Shown: one piece after another, positions 11,934-25,000 of the stretch
Layout: each line of letters opens with the position of its first letter
Position numbering within the stretch: the first letter of the stretch is position 1
Origin: Melastoma dodecandrum
Lineage: Eukaryota > Streptophyta > Magnoliopsida > Myrtales > Melastomataceae
Direction: 5' to 3'
Length of the DNA: 64,000 nt
NCBI GenBank assembly: GCA_029817715.1
Contig: JARUPY010000087.1
Location: forward strand, 1,860,001 to 1,924,000
Notes under the pieces: generated by a model
Database searches by the model: none
Told to the model about the DNA's origin: nothing
Seen by the model: only the letters and a program-made list of their open reading frames with translations
Made by a program: the position numbers and the translations under genes

Positions 11934-13000
11934 TTCTTTCTATTCTTACATTGGGGGGAAATGTAAATTTTGGTAGCGAAAGAAATTTCCAGCTTACGCC
12001 CTGACGCACGGGTAGAGACATTTTTTTTTTTTTGGTTAAGAGGCTCATTAGGCAGGGAGTCGAGAGCTGGGAACAGCTCAGAAATTTTTTTGGGTTCTTT
12101 GCACGATTAGAATGAATACCCCAATTGCAATTTGTTCCTTGTACAGACATCTTGCTTTGAATCAGCAAGCACTTACAGCTCCCCTTTCCCTTTTTGTGGG
12201 ATCATCCTTCGTTTATAATTTGGGTATGATGTGTCCAGGTGGTAGTTGAAATTGGAATCGGCATTATTTTACTTTAAAAAGGAAGTCATGATTTCTTTTT
12301 TTTCTTTTTTGAAATTTTTTATAATCACATAATTTTAATATGAGCGCAAATGAAAGAGTTATAAATAATAAAAAATGTGTTAGGCACATTTTGCGGTACA
12401 GCTCATCATTGCAATAGCACGCTTGTAAATAGGTTCGTCCGGAGTCAATTTCAAAATTTTAAAAATGAATTTAATAAACGGTGAAATATTTTCACAGTAA
12501 AGGACAAAGTTCCTGAATTTATTATGGTGGATTAATGAGGATAATAATTGGAATTCTTAAAAAAGAAGGATATTATGCCAAAATTTCGGTCGGAGCTTAT
12601 TCTGTTCCTTCCAACAACCAACCACCTGGGAATAGTCGGTACATTCTGAGATGTCGGTTGGTTCACCCATGACATCCTCGTTGTCCATGTAATAACTCCA
12701 CGCAGCACGTCCAGACTCAAAGGCACCGCCCTTTTTCCATCAACGGATAAAATTACTGAAATAAGTTTGCAAAAAAAAAAAAGTTAAATTTAAAATGGGA
12801 CCAGAAGAAACTTTTTCTTAACTTACGCATCCAGAGTCGTTTCATGCAGATGAGTTATGTTCGTGGAAATATATTTTCCCTTTAAAATTTATTAAATAAT
12901 ACTCATAAATCGATATTAGAAATACCGAATGGCTTGATTTCGTGCCTATGGAAGGTAGTAGGAAGGGGGAATGGCGAAGCCAACTAAAAATATTATTTTT
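11934..13000. other. Gene-free AT-rich stretch before the first retrotransposon
   Basis: After the DUF616 stop there is a probable 3' untranslated region, then AT-rich sequence. No open frame with family features is seen. The final bases 12996-13000 (ATTTT) are the left target-site duplication of the copia element that follows. Confidence 0.5.
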
Positions 13001-13421
13001 GTTTGGGAAATTCAAGTGTCGTGTCGAGCCTCGATAGTGAAACTTAAATCAAAATTCGCCTACGTCCACGAGGAGGTCCTCTAGAGGTTCCACTAGATAA
13101 CCAAGATTACAAAAGCACCAAGTGTATCGCTCACCTATTTGAGATACAAGAAAATCCTAACCCCGAATCCCATAGAATAACCTCTACTTTGACTCGATGA
13201 TTTTCTCTCTCGAATGCCACACACTCACCGTGTCACACCACCATGCCTAATAAACTAGACAAATCCCCTATTTATAGATCTCCACTAACAGGAAATCTTA
13301 GCCAAATAGAATACTAGAATATTACCCATATATAATTTAATATATCACAATATTAGAAAATATATGCATGCAATATCTTCCGTAATATCAAAAGATCTCA
13401 ACTTCGGTCCGAATCCTAATA
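13001..13421 (-). repeat. 3' LTR of the Tnt1-like element
   Basis: Begins TGTTTGGG and ends in CCTAATA on the plus strand, so the terminal TG..CA has decayed. It matches 15078-15524 over nearly its full length, with scattered substitutions and a few short gaps. The largest gap is near 13050-13070, where the other copy has extra sequence. Confidence 0.87.
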
Positions 13422-13603
13422 ATCTCCACATTGGTCGAAGTTACCAAATTCTCCTTCTCTGGACCTCCGGAGCCCCGAAGAGCTCACACCTGCATCCGTT
13501 GTGTCTTCTTGAGAGCGTTGTCACCACCTTTGACTATCGCTCTACCCTTCACACGATCGCAGTACTCGCGCTCCCAAGTAACCATCGTGCACTGTGGCTT
13601 CAG

Positions 13604-15052
13604 CTATATCCCGCGTTCTGCACTCAATACCTTCTTGGTATCCTGAGAAGTCATACATGTCGACTGTTGCCAGACCTCTCCACCTGGAACTTTAATCCGC
13701 TCCACCTCACTCTTGACTTCACGGTCAATGTAAGCATCATCACCGAACTTCCTCATCGGTTTCACCTTGCTTGACGCCCTCAAGACCGTACACATCGCCC
13801 GTGTACCCGCGTTGCTAGCTAATGCTCCACCTCGACAAATAACCCCGGATCCGCATCCCGTCGAGCCACGTGAGAAGTTTTCACTCACGACTTTTCCGAA
13901 AAGGTGATAAATACCTTCATCAGCACAAGGGTTCTCCGAATAACCTTTAGGACTCCACCTCCTAAATAGCATCGGCATCCCTCGTCATCCAAGGCTCCAA
14001 GGGAAATCAAATTTTTCTTCAGCTCCAGAACATGACGTACCCCCGTCAACAGCCTCACTACACCATCATGCATCTTGATGCTCACTGTACCGATTCCAGC
14101 CACCCGATACTCTGAGTTGTTTCCCATGTAAACCTTACCTGAACTAACTTTCTGGTAAGCTGAGAAGTACTCCCTGTGTGGTGTCATATGCTAGGTACAT
14201 CCATAATCAAGAATCCATTGATCACCTGTAAGGTTTGTTGTGGCCGTAAGAACTTTGTCATCGCCATCCGTCGAGCTCGTCTCCGTGAATACAGCTATGT
14301 TCCCACTCGACGACCCATCCAATTCCCTTCTCCTTGCAATCCCTTTTTCAATGTCCCTTCTTTCCACTCCTCCAACACGATGCATGCTTCCTAGACTTTG
14401 ACCTCGATCGGTCACTTCTCTCACGATCTTGGTCGTTCCTTACTACGAGCCTAACGTCGAAATAGGAATTCCCTTCACCGTTCCTTTTTCTGTGATAGAA
14501 TCCCAACAAAGCACCAACGACATCCTCAAAGTCTAGCATCTCCTTACTCCTCGTTAAAGTCGTATGAAGATTTTCGTAAGCATTCGTGCTTGGTAACGAG
14601 TTCAGAAGAATTAACACCTTGTCTTCATCGTCGAACTTCACATCAATCCTCAATAAGTCGCTGATGAGCCGATTGAATACATTGATGTGTTGGCTCAAAT
14701 TCGAGCCCGCCTCCATCTTTAAACCGCACAACTTCTGCTTGAAATAGAGCTTGTTCGACAACGACGTTGACATGTACTTGGACTCCAGTTTTCGCCACAC
14801 TGCTGCTGGCGACTCCTCATCCATCACGTCGTACATCACATCGTCTGCAAGACAAAGCCTGATGGTTGACACCGCTTTCGCCTCCATCTCCATCCAATCT
14901 GCGTTGCTCATGTCCATCGGCTTTCTTTCCACCAACGCCTTCACCATCCCTTGCTGCACCAGCAAATCCTTCACCCTTCGCTGCCATAGTCCAAAGTTCC
15001 CAGTCCAGTCGAACTTCATCACATCGAACTTTGCAGGCAAAATCTCAGTCAT
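13604..15052 (-). pseudogene. Tnt1-like copia gag with a protease fragment, broken
   Basis: The gag begins at ATG 15052 on the minus strand (MTEILPAKFDVMKFD) and shows the UBN2-type pattern, with WQRRVKDLLVQQGMVKAL, STIRLCLADDVMYDV, KLESKYMSTSLSNKL and LNSLPSTNAYENL. It ends near 14348 at a zinc-knuckle remnant, CWRSGKKGH, whose second cysteine is missing. Further fragments give WILDYGCT, where the protease Asp-Ser-Gly has become Asp-Tyr-Gly, and RHVLELKKNLISLG. The rest of pol is absent. Several frame changes separate the pieces, so no functional polyprotein is expected. Confidence 0.8.
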
Positions 15053-15077
15053 CTTCACGACCCGCTCTGATACCAAT

Positions 15078-15524
15078 TGTTGGGGAAATTCAGCTATCGT
15101 ATCGAGCCTCGATGGTGAAACTTGGACGAAAACCAACACACGCAAGATTTACGTAGTTCGGCCAAAACCGGCCTACGTCTACGGGGAGGTCCTTCGGAGA
15201 TTCCACTAGACAACCAAGATTACAAAAGCACCAAGTGTGTCGCCCACCTACCCGGGATACAAGAAAATCCTAACCCCGAATCCCGTAGAATAACATCTAC
15301 CATGACTCGATGATTTTCTCTCTCGAATGCCACACACTCACCGTCTCACACCACCATGCCTAATAAACTAGACAAATCTCATATTTATAGATCTCCACTA
15401 ACAGGAAATCTTAGCCAAATAGGACACTAGAATATTACCCATATATAATCTAATATATCACAATATTAGAAAATATATGCTTCCGTAATCTCAAAAGATC
15501 TCAACTTCGGACCGAATCCTAACA
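15078..15524 (-). repeat. 5' LTR of the Tnt1-like element
   Basis: On the plus strand it reads from TGTTGGGG to CCTAACA, with TG..CA ends. It is immediately adjacent to the primer-binding site on the inside and to target duplication ATTTT on the outside. Confidence 0.88.
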
Positions 15525-15529
15525 ATTTT

Positions 15530-16530
15530 TTTTCAAAATTTCACCATTTGACATGTGTAACTTTCTTTTCTTTCCGAGCACTATGGTGGCACGAAACCTA
15601 CTCGAGAGGATTTCCTTTAAGAGATGTTGTTAGCTGAATCCACAAGTGCACAGGTCGTGTCAAGTAATATAGAGTAAGTAAAGTGTCGATCCCACGAGGA
15701 GACAGTGCTTGAAATCCCTTCTATCGTCCTGTGCCAACGCTTTCAATGTCAACCAGAAAGTAATGAAAATTGTAACTAAAACTAAAAACAAAAGCAAGTA
15801 AATAAAGTAAAGGCAAAGTTAAATCAATATTAAGAAAGCCTAGGACTATGAATCCCACAATTGTTTCGTTATCATCCCGTTTCTCCCCTCGCCCTAACTC
15901 AATTATGTGTTCGTTTACTAACCGAATTCCCTAGTTATCGTGCTCCTCTCGAAGTCCGCAGAACTACCTAAATAACCGATCCCTATCTCTAGGCTGACGA
16001 TTAATTAGATGCGTTAAGTCTCGATTTCCCTTGGTTGCCTTCGGTGTATATCTCTATATCACCTTAAGTCCGATCGCTCTCACGACACAAACCAGGCTAC
16101 TTTCACCAATACTTCTTCTCCTAAGATCCTCTCTGGAGTTCACCCAAGCACAAGCGATCAATACGAACGTCGGCCACACGTACGCAAGCATTAAGAACAA
16201 GTGAAGTAAATAAACGAAACACGAAAAGAGATAGTTCAAAGGAATTCACTAAGAAAGTAACTCCACAACCGAGTTCATCATATTCCTAGAAAAGAGATTT
16301 AGTTCATGCTGAAAATAATCAAATACAAAAATAAAGAAGAAAAGGAAAACATCCTAAACATCGCCCGAAGTTTTATCGAATGTCTTCGTGTGCGGCCCGA
16401 CGTGATCTCTCGTTCCTGGCACACCCTCTCAAAAGGTAGGACGTCCATTTTTATACCTCCAAGGATTGAACCCTAGAGGATCTTGCAAATCTGGAAGGAG
16501 GAGAGAATCTAGGATATAAAATATTTCCTC
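15530..16530. other. Probable retroelement remnant, no open frame
   Basis: The text near 15630-15720 (CACAAGTGCACAGG, GTGTCGATCCCACGAGG) resembles a motif common in plant gypsy-type terminal regions, but no paired repeat is visible in the window. No gene is seen. The classification is a guess from pattern memory. Confidence 0.3.
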
Positions 16531-16543
16531 GCGTCGGTCGACT

Positions 16544-16690
16544 GCACGAAAATCTGGTGCAGCTGCACCAAGCATTATGTCCAATTTCTGTCAACCTGTG
16601 CGGCTGCAACACTTTCTGGTGTAGCTGCACCATCTTTCTGACTTGGTGGCGCAGCTGCAATGAAATCTGGTGCAGCTGCATCGACTTTCT
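16544..16690. repeat. Irregular repeats of a GCAGCTGCA palindrome
   Basis: Variants of TGGTGCAGCTGCACC occur at about 16553-16570, 16597-16611, 16616-16632, 16645-16660 and 16670-16682, separated by 15-35 bases. Each core is self-complementary (GCAGCTGC), so the stretch can fold into several small hairpins. It lies in gene-free, probably retroelement-derived DNA. Confidence 0.55.
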
Positions 16691-16699
16691 GCAAAACTC

Positions 16700-19459
16700 A
16701 ATCTGCCCCCATTCCTTCCGAATTACCTACAAAATTAATAAAACTCCCAGCAGTACCCCAATCTAAGTAATATACTCAGATATTACAATATACCTCAAGG
16801 ATTTAGCCCAATATTGCGCAATTAGAGTGATGAAAATATATATTTATAACAAGTTATTAGATGTTTCAACCCCAATTAATTTAAGTGTGACCAAGTTATA
16901 AGGGTAACATCATCGACGACATCATACTTCGTCGACATCACTTTCTGACAACCTCATACTTAGTCAAAGTCAAAAAAAGAGCATCCCAAGCACCTCAAGC
17001 TCGTCCAGGTTACATGAATACATCACAGGGAATTCATTCTTTGATCATCCCATTTTTGGTCCGAATGGGTGATCGTGATAGTCCCTGGACAGTAGTAACT
17101 TATCTCTGTTGCTATTCAATTTCGGACTTCTGACCATCACCCTTAAAACTACCTTAAATGTTCTTTTTCTTTTTTCTTATTATTTTCAACACTCAACCAT
17201 TGCACAATCTTTTTATTCTGAAGTTTGTTTTCAAAATGGGTAACTTATAATAAGGTTCTTTCGTAAACTTGCATCATTTTCAACACTTAGCGAAATTTCG
17301 GCCAATCAAGAGCATTCACCCCATTTTACACTTTCAGCAACTTTCACTCATTTAAGATGGAATAGAACCTTCATAATACTTTATTCACAACTTCTTACGT
17401 ATTTCAAAATATAAAATTTCAGGTCGTACACCCTCCCACCCTGGGGGAATTTCGTCCTCACTTTTTACACAAGGTCAAACCAATACCAACCATCCTTACT
17501 TATTCCATTTCGCTCTATGTGAAATGTTTTTTAGATATTTACAATCCTCATTTTCGTACATCGTTCTGATTTGTAACTTCTTTACAATTCAAACAACATG
17601 GGATGATTCTTGTGCATATTGTTTTCCAGTTCTCAAGTTCAGAAATATGTATCCTCGTGAGTACACATCACCTTTACGACCGACACCATTCTTCCATGGT
17701 GTTGCCTTTGTCCGTATAATCATGGTGGGATATGATCCTCTTTCTTAATGGGAATATGTTCACCCATTTCACTCTTCGTATCCACAGGATTTCGTGAAGT
17801 TTCTCTTTTCCCCCAATATAGTCTTCGACGATTCAACCCCTCCGAAGTCATACCAAAGGTCCAAATATAAGGGTTATATGCATCCGGTCTCACGCAACTA
17901 CACATCATATCGTAGTCCATGATCATCTCCCATCTTTTAACAAATATGGAGTATTTTCAACGCATTTCAAACACTTTTAATAACTTACAGTGGTTGATCA
18001 TTACCATAATTATCCATCTGTAAAAAAAATCATCACGATCCCCTCTTGAGATTTATCAGGAGCAACACATTATCACATAACCGTCAGTCAGCACACTTAA
18101 ATATCAATCTCATCACTTAAATAACACTTCCAAACACACTGGTATAGTATTGTCTATTCATTATCCATTCTATCATTGCTTTATTCATCATGAATCACTT
18201 ATGAAAATACTCACATGTGGGTCTCGTAGTACACATACACTTGTCCAAGTCGATTCGCTCTAATCTAGCGAATCCTCACATGCATCTTAGGGAGAGCAAT
18301 CATAACTCATCTCCCATCCATTCTCATAAGGACACTTACACTCCCTTTTCCCGTTCTTTTTTACATACGTGGACAATATGTAAGTAACTTCTCAAGTCAT
18401 AGAGAATCAACTATATCCTCATCCGAACTATTTCATTTCATGGCTAGCGCAATCATTACCTTGAGCTCTCACATTCCTCATAAAATCCATTAATAAAGGC
18501 TTATCATAGCATTCATGTGTATACCTTTCTCTAGAAGGTCTCACTAAGTCCCTTGAACAAATCTCAAGGATACCACTATATGTATCACATGGTATTTCAC
18601 ATTATTCATAATATACATGACCTCATAATTTGTTCATTATGTCATCATTTACTGACATTAATCAAATATATTCCGGATAGCTATTAACTAGCTCCCTTCA
18701 ATGATCTTTGTAGGCATCATTCACACATCATACAACACTTCGCATCAATTGCGGCCAACAAATATATCATATTTTCGGTGGATAAATTTCAACCATTATC
18801 ATCCCCATCATAATAATTCGACTCCATATCGATACCATTGCATTACAATACTCATAACGCTACTCAAGTGTTCTCAATCACTTTCTATCAATCAATTTTA
18901 CACACTCATTATATCATACCTTCAACTCTCGGTTACTCAAGTGTAATCCATGAGGCGAACTCATAAATAAAGAGTATAATATCGCTCACTCTTCGAAAAT
19001 TGGTTTTCTCAAAATTAGGGAAACCTCAAAGGGAAGTTAGTAAGCTAATCAAGCGTTCTCAAACTATCTTCGCGACTCATCTCATAGGTCTCGTTGAATC
19101 ACTTCCATGTATCCCAATACATGCTTGACCTTACCATAAAGTCCATATCATATTTCTCATTGACACTTAATATTACGGACGTCGGTATCATAACACTCAC
19201 CGACTCTTCTCACACACGGAGGTCGGTAACATTAAATCACCTCTTAACCCTCATATTTAATAAGGGGAGATTTTAGCCCGTACCAATCACTACCCCATTA
19301 AAACATCATAAACATTGTATCAATCACAGAGTCTCAGATGGTCATATACTCATACGCACATATAACACCCCTCTCAAGGGCCTTACACTACAACAATCCT
19401 CAACCCTCATATTCAACAAGGGGAAGTCTGATTCATTTCATGTTGTAGTCCTTGAAGGC
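16700..19459. other. AT-rich gene-free stretch
   Basis: No coding features are seen on either strand. Near 17426-17460 there is a C-rich tract beside TTTCGTCCTCA. Its reverse complement (TGAGGACGAAA, then GGGGG) resembles the end of pol and the polypurine tract of chromovirus-type gypsy elements, but no pol follows upstream on that strand. The phrase CCCTCATATT, followed by AAGGGGA, occurs twice, near 19248 and 19404. I would treat this as old repeat DNA. Confidence 0.35.
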
Positions 19460-19469
19460 ACCACAACCA

Positions 19470-19610
19470 GGGTTGTCATAATCCCGATCCTACCGATCAA
19501 AAAATTTCTATTATATCGATCCCACCATTTATGATTTACTTCATTATACCCATCCCTACCGATCTAAAGTTCGAAGGTCTGATCCGATCCTACCGATCCT
19601 GACAACCATG
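19470..19610. mobile_element. MITE candidate, Mutator-like (9-10 bp target duplication)
   Basis: A 141-base segment starts GGGTTGTCA and ends TGACAACCATG, giving inverted termini of at least 8 bases (GGTTGTCA/TGACAACC). The direct repeat ACCACAACCA abuts it on both sides (19460-19469 and 19611-19620). A target duplication of 9-10 bp is typical of Mutator-like elements. Inside, GATCCTACCGATC-type words occur in both halves. There is no coding capacity. Confidence 0.6.
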
Positions 19611-19620
19611 ACCACAACCA

Positions 19621-21670
19621 TCACATGACCCTCGGAGAATTACATTTATGCTTTTACGTATGTATGGGCTCATTTGTACCTATTATTGCACCACGGTACC
19701 TCACTGCATCAACACCCATTCTGGTTCCATTTGTACAACAACTCAATCTTGTATATACTTGTCATTTTTCACATACCATTCGACCACTACAGCCGCGACA
19801 CTACTCAAGCACCATAATTGCATTTCATGCTTTATCATCACATCACCTCTCATATAACTCAGCATGTGCGCAAGTTTTCATCGTGTCATTTCTCTAACAT
19901 CTCATTTCATTATGAAACATAATTTCTCACACCAATACCACTAAGCCGTTTCGGCCCCGATGTCTTTCAAGCATACAGAACACCATAAATCATCATACAA
20001 TCATGGACATGCATTTGAAAAAATTGAAGTCATTTCGATTAACTCTTTTTCTCCAAAGATTCAAATATAGTGTCACAATATCAATCTAAAACCATTACGT
20101 ATATGCATAATTCGAATAATATGGTCCATGGGTTCCTTTTATAGGAACTATGTTCCTATTTATTTTTGTTTGCACACCCCCATTTGTCACTAAAGATTTC
20201 CTATCGTTTCCCACCCTTATCACTCCACAATTAACCCCACTATGATATCACTTGTAACGTTATCAATTTTTTTAAAATATCATAATGACTTACATTCACT
20301 AGATGTGGTTATACGAAATTCGATACATGAATTAGAACATAAGGTACGGAACAATGGAATAGAAAGATTCGCACCTTACTACACCTTCCCTCCCTCTTCT
20401 TCTTCATACCCAACGCCCTCTTTCAACCCCTAAGGGTTGTCTAACAAGCAAGGATCACATCCCCAAATGTCATTGGTTTGCAAGGATGTCCTCAGCCATT
20501 GGTTGTTTATTCTTTGGGAGATAAGAACTTGCGACATGTTATTTCTTCTTGGGCTCTGCTTTGGAAAGAGCTCTCTTCTTCTTCTTTGATTTTTTATCTC
20601 ACCTCTTTGACGCTTCATGTAGAAGATATATTGCCAAATGATATAATTGAGTTTGGCAGTTTTGAAAAGTATAAACCGATACCTGGCATCAGGGCTTTCT
20701 CTGGCTTGGCTATAAGCTAAATAATGAAATCGTCTAGTAAGACCAGAGGTTCGACGGCTCGGCTTGGGAAAGTGATATTCGACTTGATTTTTGCTTAAGA
20801 TGGTTTCCCACACTTTGTTGAAGTAACATATGAGCTTATGTGTCGATGAGTTGAAATAAAGGAGACGTCATTTGTACAACTTTCGGCGTGCCTAAACATC
20901 TTTATGAGCTAAGATTTATTCATGGGCTAGTAAGGCAGTTGCAGTTAAGGATTGTAATCGATAGTTGTAATTAGATATATACGGTCCATAAGAGAAGTCG
21001 ATGACTCACGGGCTATCCGAGGGATATTGTAAGACATGAAGAAAGAAAGTGCAGGACTTTGCACAAATCCTAGTTGCATTGCACAAAGTTGTTGATATCC
21101 CATTTTTTATAAAATAGTAAAATCGTCATAAAAAATATCACATAAAATCGAGAGAAAATGTTATCACACAAAAGCTGAATATGATCACATAAAATCGAAA
21201 AAAAATGTCAAAAAATCAAGAAAATAATATTGCATTGCAAAACTAAAGGGGACCCCAAAAGACCATAAAAAGAATACGCTTTCAGAGGAAAAGAGATACA
21301 GAAAGAAAAATTGAAGGAAGCACACAAAGAAAAGATCCATACAACAATGAAGAAGAAAGAGAGAAGAAAAAATGTAGTCCTTTCAAGATTGTTATCATCA
21401 TCATCTTCTTATTAGGTTCTCGGCCGGTCGAGCCACCCGTTTCGCTCACTCCTCACGACAAGGCCATAGCGACTTCAGTTTATCCTTCGCGACAATTTCA
21501 GTTTGTCTCCCAAACCTAACCACATCATATCGGGTAACTCCTTCCCCTCGTATTTTTATTTTCGTATATCTTCTCCCATCGTATTATTTTTCTATGTTTC
21601 ATGTGGCTTTTATTCAATTCCTTCATCAACATCTACACCGCATCGAGTTTGAACACGTTTGGAAGAATAC
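19621..21670. other. Gene-free stretch left of the large copia element
   Basis: Nothing is recognisable. Open frames of 60-127 codons at 20242-20813 lack family motifs, and the minus-strand one has no clear start context. From 21060 to 21400 the sequence is A-rich and repetitive (CATAAAATCGA words). The last five bases, AATAC, are the target duplication of the next element. Confidence 0.35.
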
Positions 21671-22010
21671 TGAAGGTTTGGTAGGAGCCGTTCTCAGGGA
21701 AGAAGACGCTCACTTGCTCAAGATCTTTCATTAGAATCTTCTGCAATCAGCCAGCAAGACTGACGCACACAAAACAACCCCTGCAGAGTTTGTTTTAAAA
21801 CAATCTCAACAACCATCTCATACTCATTTTACACATTTGCCCCCTGTGTATTTGATTGGGCTTAGACATGTTCTACGGCCTTGGACTTGTCTTCTTTTCC
21901 TTGAGCTGGGCCTCGGCCTTTCATCCTTCATCTCCAAATTCATCCTCCAGCTGCTTTATATCAGCGTCCTCTGCACTATCCTCTGTCTCGTTCAACCTTC
22001 TCAGCTTATA
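21671..22010 (-). repeat. 3' LTR of the large copia element
   Basis: Begins TGAAGGTTTGG and ends in AGCTTATA on the plus strand. It aligns end to end with 26799-27140, with a limited number of substitutions and single-base gaps. The pol stop codon (22001-22003) lies just inside it. Confidence 0.9.
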
Positions 22011-25000
22011 CTCCCCCTCAAGATGGGAGCCGTGAATGTCTTGCACTCCCATCTTTCAAGAAGGAAGTTCAACCTGCCTGGATGTAGTGCCTTCGTGAAC
22101 AGGTCAGCAATCTGGTGTTGTGTCTTAACATACAACACTTTGATAATCCCTTCCTCTATCTTTTCTCTTACAAAGTGCAAGTCTATTTCTAAATGCTTCG
22201 TACGTTCATGGAACACTGGATTTTTACTGATATGTATTGCTGATTTGTTGTCGCAATACAAATGTATCGGAGTCTCCACCATCACACCAAAGTCCTTCAT
22301 TAATGTCCTCAGCCAAAGTATTTCTGCCGTGGTCGTTGCCACTGCTCGATATTCTGCCTCCGTAGAGCTTCTGGCTATAGTTGCCTGTTTTTTCGACTTC
22401 CAACTTATCAGAGAATCACCAAAGAAAATGCTAAAACCAGTAGTTGACTTACGAGTTTCCAAACAGCCACCCCAATCGCTATCTGAATAGGCACATAGCG
22501 CAGGTTTTGACTCACTTGAAAAGAAAATCCCCTTTCCTGGTGATCCCTTCAAGTACCTCAATACATAACATGCTGCATTCCAATGCTTATTCGTTGGTCT
22601 GTCCATGAACTGTGCAAGAACATGCACTGCATATGTTAAGTCTGGCCGTGTCAAGCCAAGATAGATCAGCCTTCCAACCAGTCTCCTATAAGCCCCTGCA
22701 TCTACTTTCTCCTCGCCATCCTCATGCATTAATTTATGGTTTGGCGTAATTGGAATTGAGCTTGGCTTCACAGCAAGCTTCCTCGATTCTTCTAGCAAGC
22801 GCAATGAATAACTCCTTTGAGAAACAAAAAGTCCCTTTTTCGATCTTGCTATCTCAAGACCCAAAAAGAACCTCAGTGTCCCTAGGTCTCTCACCTTGAA
22901 CTGTTTCTGTAAGCTCTCCTTTAAATCATCTATCAATTCTTCACTCGTACCAGCCACAGCCATATCATCCACATAAATTAACACAGCAATAAAACCTCTT
23001 GGCTCATGTTTTGTAAACAAAGTATAATCCGCCTTTGATTGCAAGAATCCATACTCTGTCAAACATGTTGTCAGCCTACTATTCCATTGGCGTGAGGCTT
23101 GTTTCAGTCCATACAAAGACTTTTTAAGTCTGCACACGACTGATGATCCAGGTGGTGTCTCCCCCTGAATGTCCAAGCCTTGTGGTAACTGCATGTATAC
23201 CTCTTCAGACAACTCCCCGTTAAGAAAGGCATTATGTATATCAAATTGCCTCAATATCCAACCATTTGCAGCTGCTAGAGCAAGAAAAACCCTTACGGAT
23301 GTATGCTTTGCAACAGGACTGAATGTCTCATGATAGTCAAAGCCCTCACGTTGTGTGTAGCCCTTTGCTACTAATCGTGCTTTGTGCCTCTCAACCGAAC
23401 CATCAGCACGCAACTTTGTCTTGTACACCCACTTACAACCAATGGCTCTCTTTCCCGGAGGAAGAGGAACCAGTTCCCATGTTTCATTATCTGATAGAGC
23501 CTGGAGTTCAGAAGTCATTGCCGCTTCCCAATGTGGTACACCCTTTGCCTCATAATAGCTGTTAGGTTCAATGTTACTTTCAAGGGACAGTAGAAAAGTT
23601 TTATAAGGCTTGGACAGTCTAGTGTAAGAAAGAAAAGGCTCAATAGGATATTGGGGAACTGAAACAGAGGACAAAGAAGTGGCTGACCTGTCAGAAGAGA
23701 TCAGACCTGCTTGCTGAGCAGAGAGAGATATATGATACTCCTGAAGGTAGCTGGGAAGCTTTCGATTTCTAGTACTCCTTCTCAAGTCAGTAACTTGCTC
23801 ATTATCTAGTAAAGTAGTGTTAACCTCTTCATGTGAATCTGATGTATGAATATTACGGTGTGTATGTGATGACAATATAGGTTCAACAAATGATGCAGCA
23901 GTATCAACAAGACATGTGCTAGATCCGGGTAGGACTACTGCAGAATCAGGTATGCTACTGTTTGGCACAGATGGAAAAATGTACTCATAAAAGATCACAT
24001 CACGTGAGATGAAAATGGTCAATGTGTCAAGATCAAGCAAATAATATCCCTTGGTTCCAAAAGGATAACCCAGGAAAATGCATTTTCGTGCTCTTTTAGC
24101 TAGTTTAGTTCTACCATGTGACAAAGTGCATGCATAACATAAAGAACCAAACACACGCATGTATTGATATGCAGGTGGTTTAAGAAAGAGCCGTTCATAT
24201 GGCGACTTATGATGTAAGATGGCACTAGGTAATCTGTTTATAACATGAGTTGCAGCAAGTAAAGCATATCCCCAAAAACGTAATGGTAGATTAGCTTGAA
24301 ATAGAAAAGCTCTTGTTACTTGTAACAAATGTTGATGTTTGCGTTCTACCACTCCATTTTGTTGTGGAGTAGCCACACAAGATGTCTGATGAATGATGCC
24401 ATGTGCTTTGTAAAAATCTGTCATGTTAAATTCTAGACCATTGTCACTTCGAATAACTTTAATTTGTCCATTAAACTGTGTGTTTACAAAAATATGAAAC
24501 TGTCTAATCAAATTCTGGACTTCCGACTTTTGTTTCATCAGGTAAACCCAAGTTACTCGCGTGAAATCATCTATAATTGTGAGAAAATAACGAAAACCCC
24601 CTAGAGCAATCTCTGCACAAGGTCCCCAGATGTCACAGTGCAGCAGATCAAACGGTTTTACTGTTTGTATATGACTGAGTGGAAACACTAAACGCCTTTG
24701 CTTAGCCTCATGACAGATTGTGCAAGCATTGTGTAATGACATTGTAATAGATGCATCAACCTTTTTCAAAAATAAAAACTTGTCTGGTGGAACATGCCCC
24801 AATCTGTAATGCCATAAATCAAAATGATCTAGTGTTGTTTGATGTCTAACTGAACTTATTCTATGTAAATCTGTGTTGTTGTCAAGTAAACGAGCAGTGT
24901 TTCTGACTTGAACAGGTGTACCGGTGCCAGCTATCCCATCTGACTTCTGGAGTGTATATAAACCTCCTGCACGTTCAGCAAGTCCAATCGTCTTCCAACT

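Larger units (their letters stand above)
13001..15524 (-). mobile_element. Non-autonomous Ty1/copia LTR retrotransposon (Tnt1/Tork-like), pol deleted
   Basis: Two long terminal repeats of 421 and 447 bases flank about 1.65 kb of internal DNA. The element is bounded by a perfect 5-bp duplication, ATTTT, at 12996-13000 and 15525-15529. On the minus strand the primer-binding site next to the 5' LTR is TGGTATCAGAGC (plus 15064-15075), complementary to initiator tRNA-Met. A polypurine-like GTGGAGATT precedes the 3' LTR. The inside encodes a Tnt1-type gag and a protease-start fragment only. Integrase, reverse transcriptase and RNase H are absent, so it must have moved in trans. At about 2.5 kb it is half the usual copia length. 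Confidence 0.88.

Noticed and set aside
17426..17460. Chromovirus 3' end (polypurine tract and LTR start)
   Set aside because: A suggestive short motif only; no pol and no second LTR could be found.
21837..22490. 217-codon plus-strand open frame
   Set aside because: It is antisense to the copia 3' LTR and RNase H region, has no family motif, and is a shadow frame of pol.
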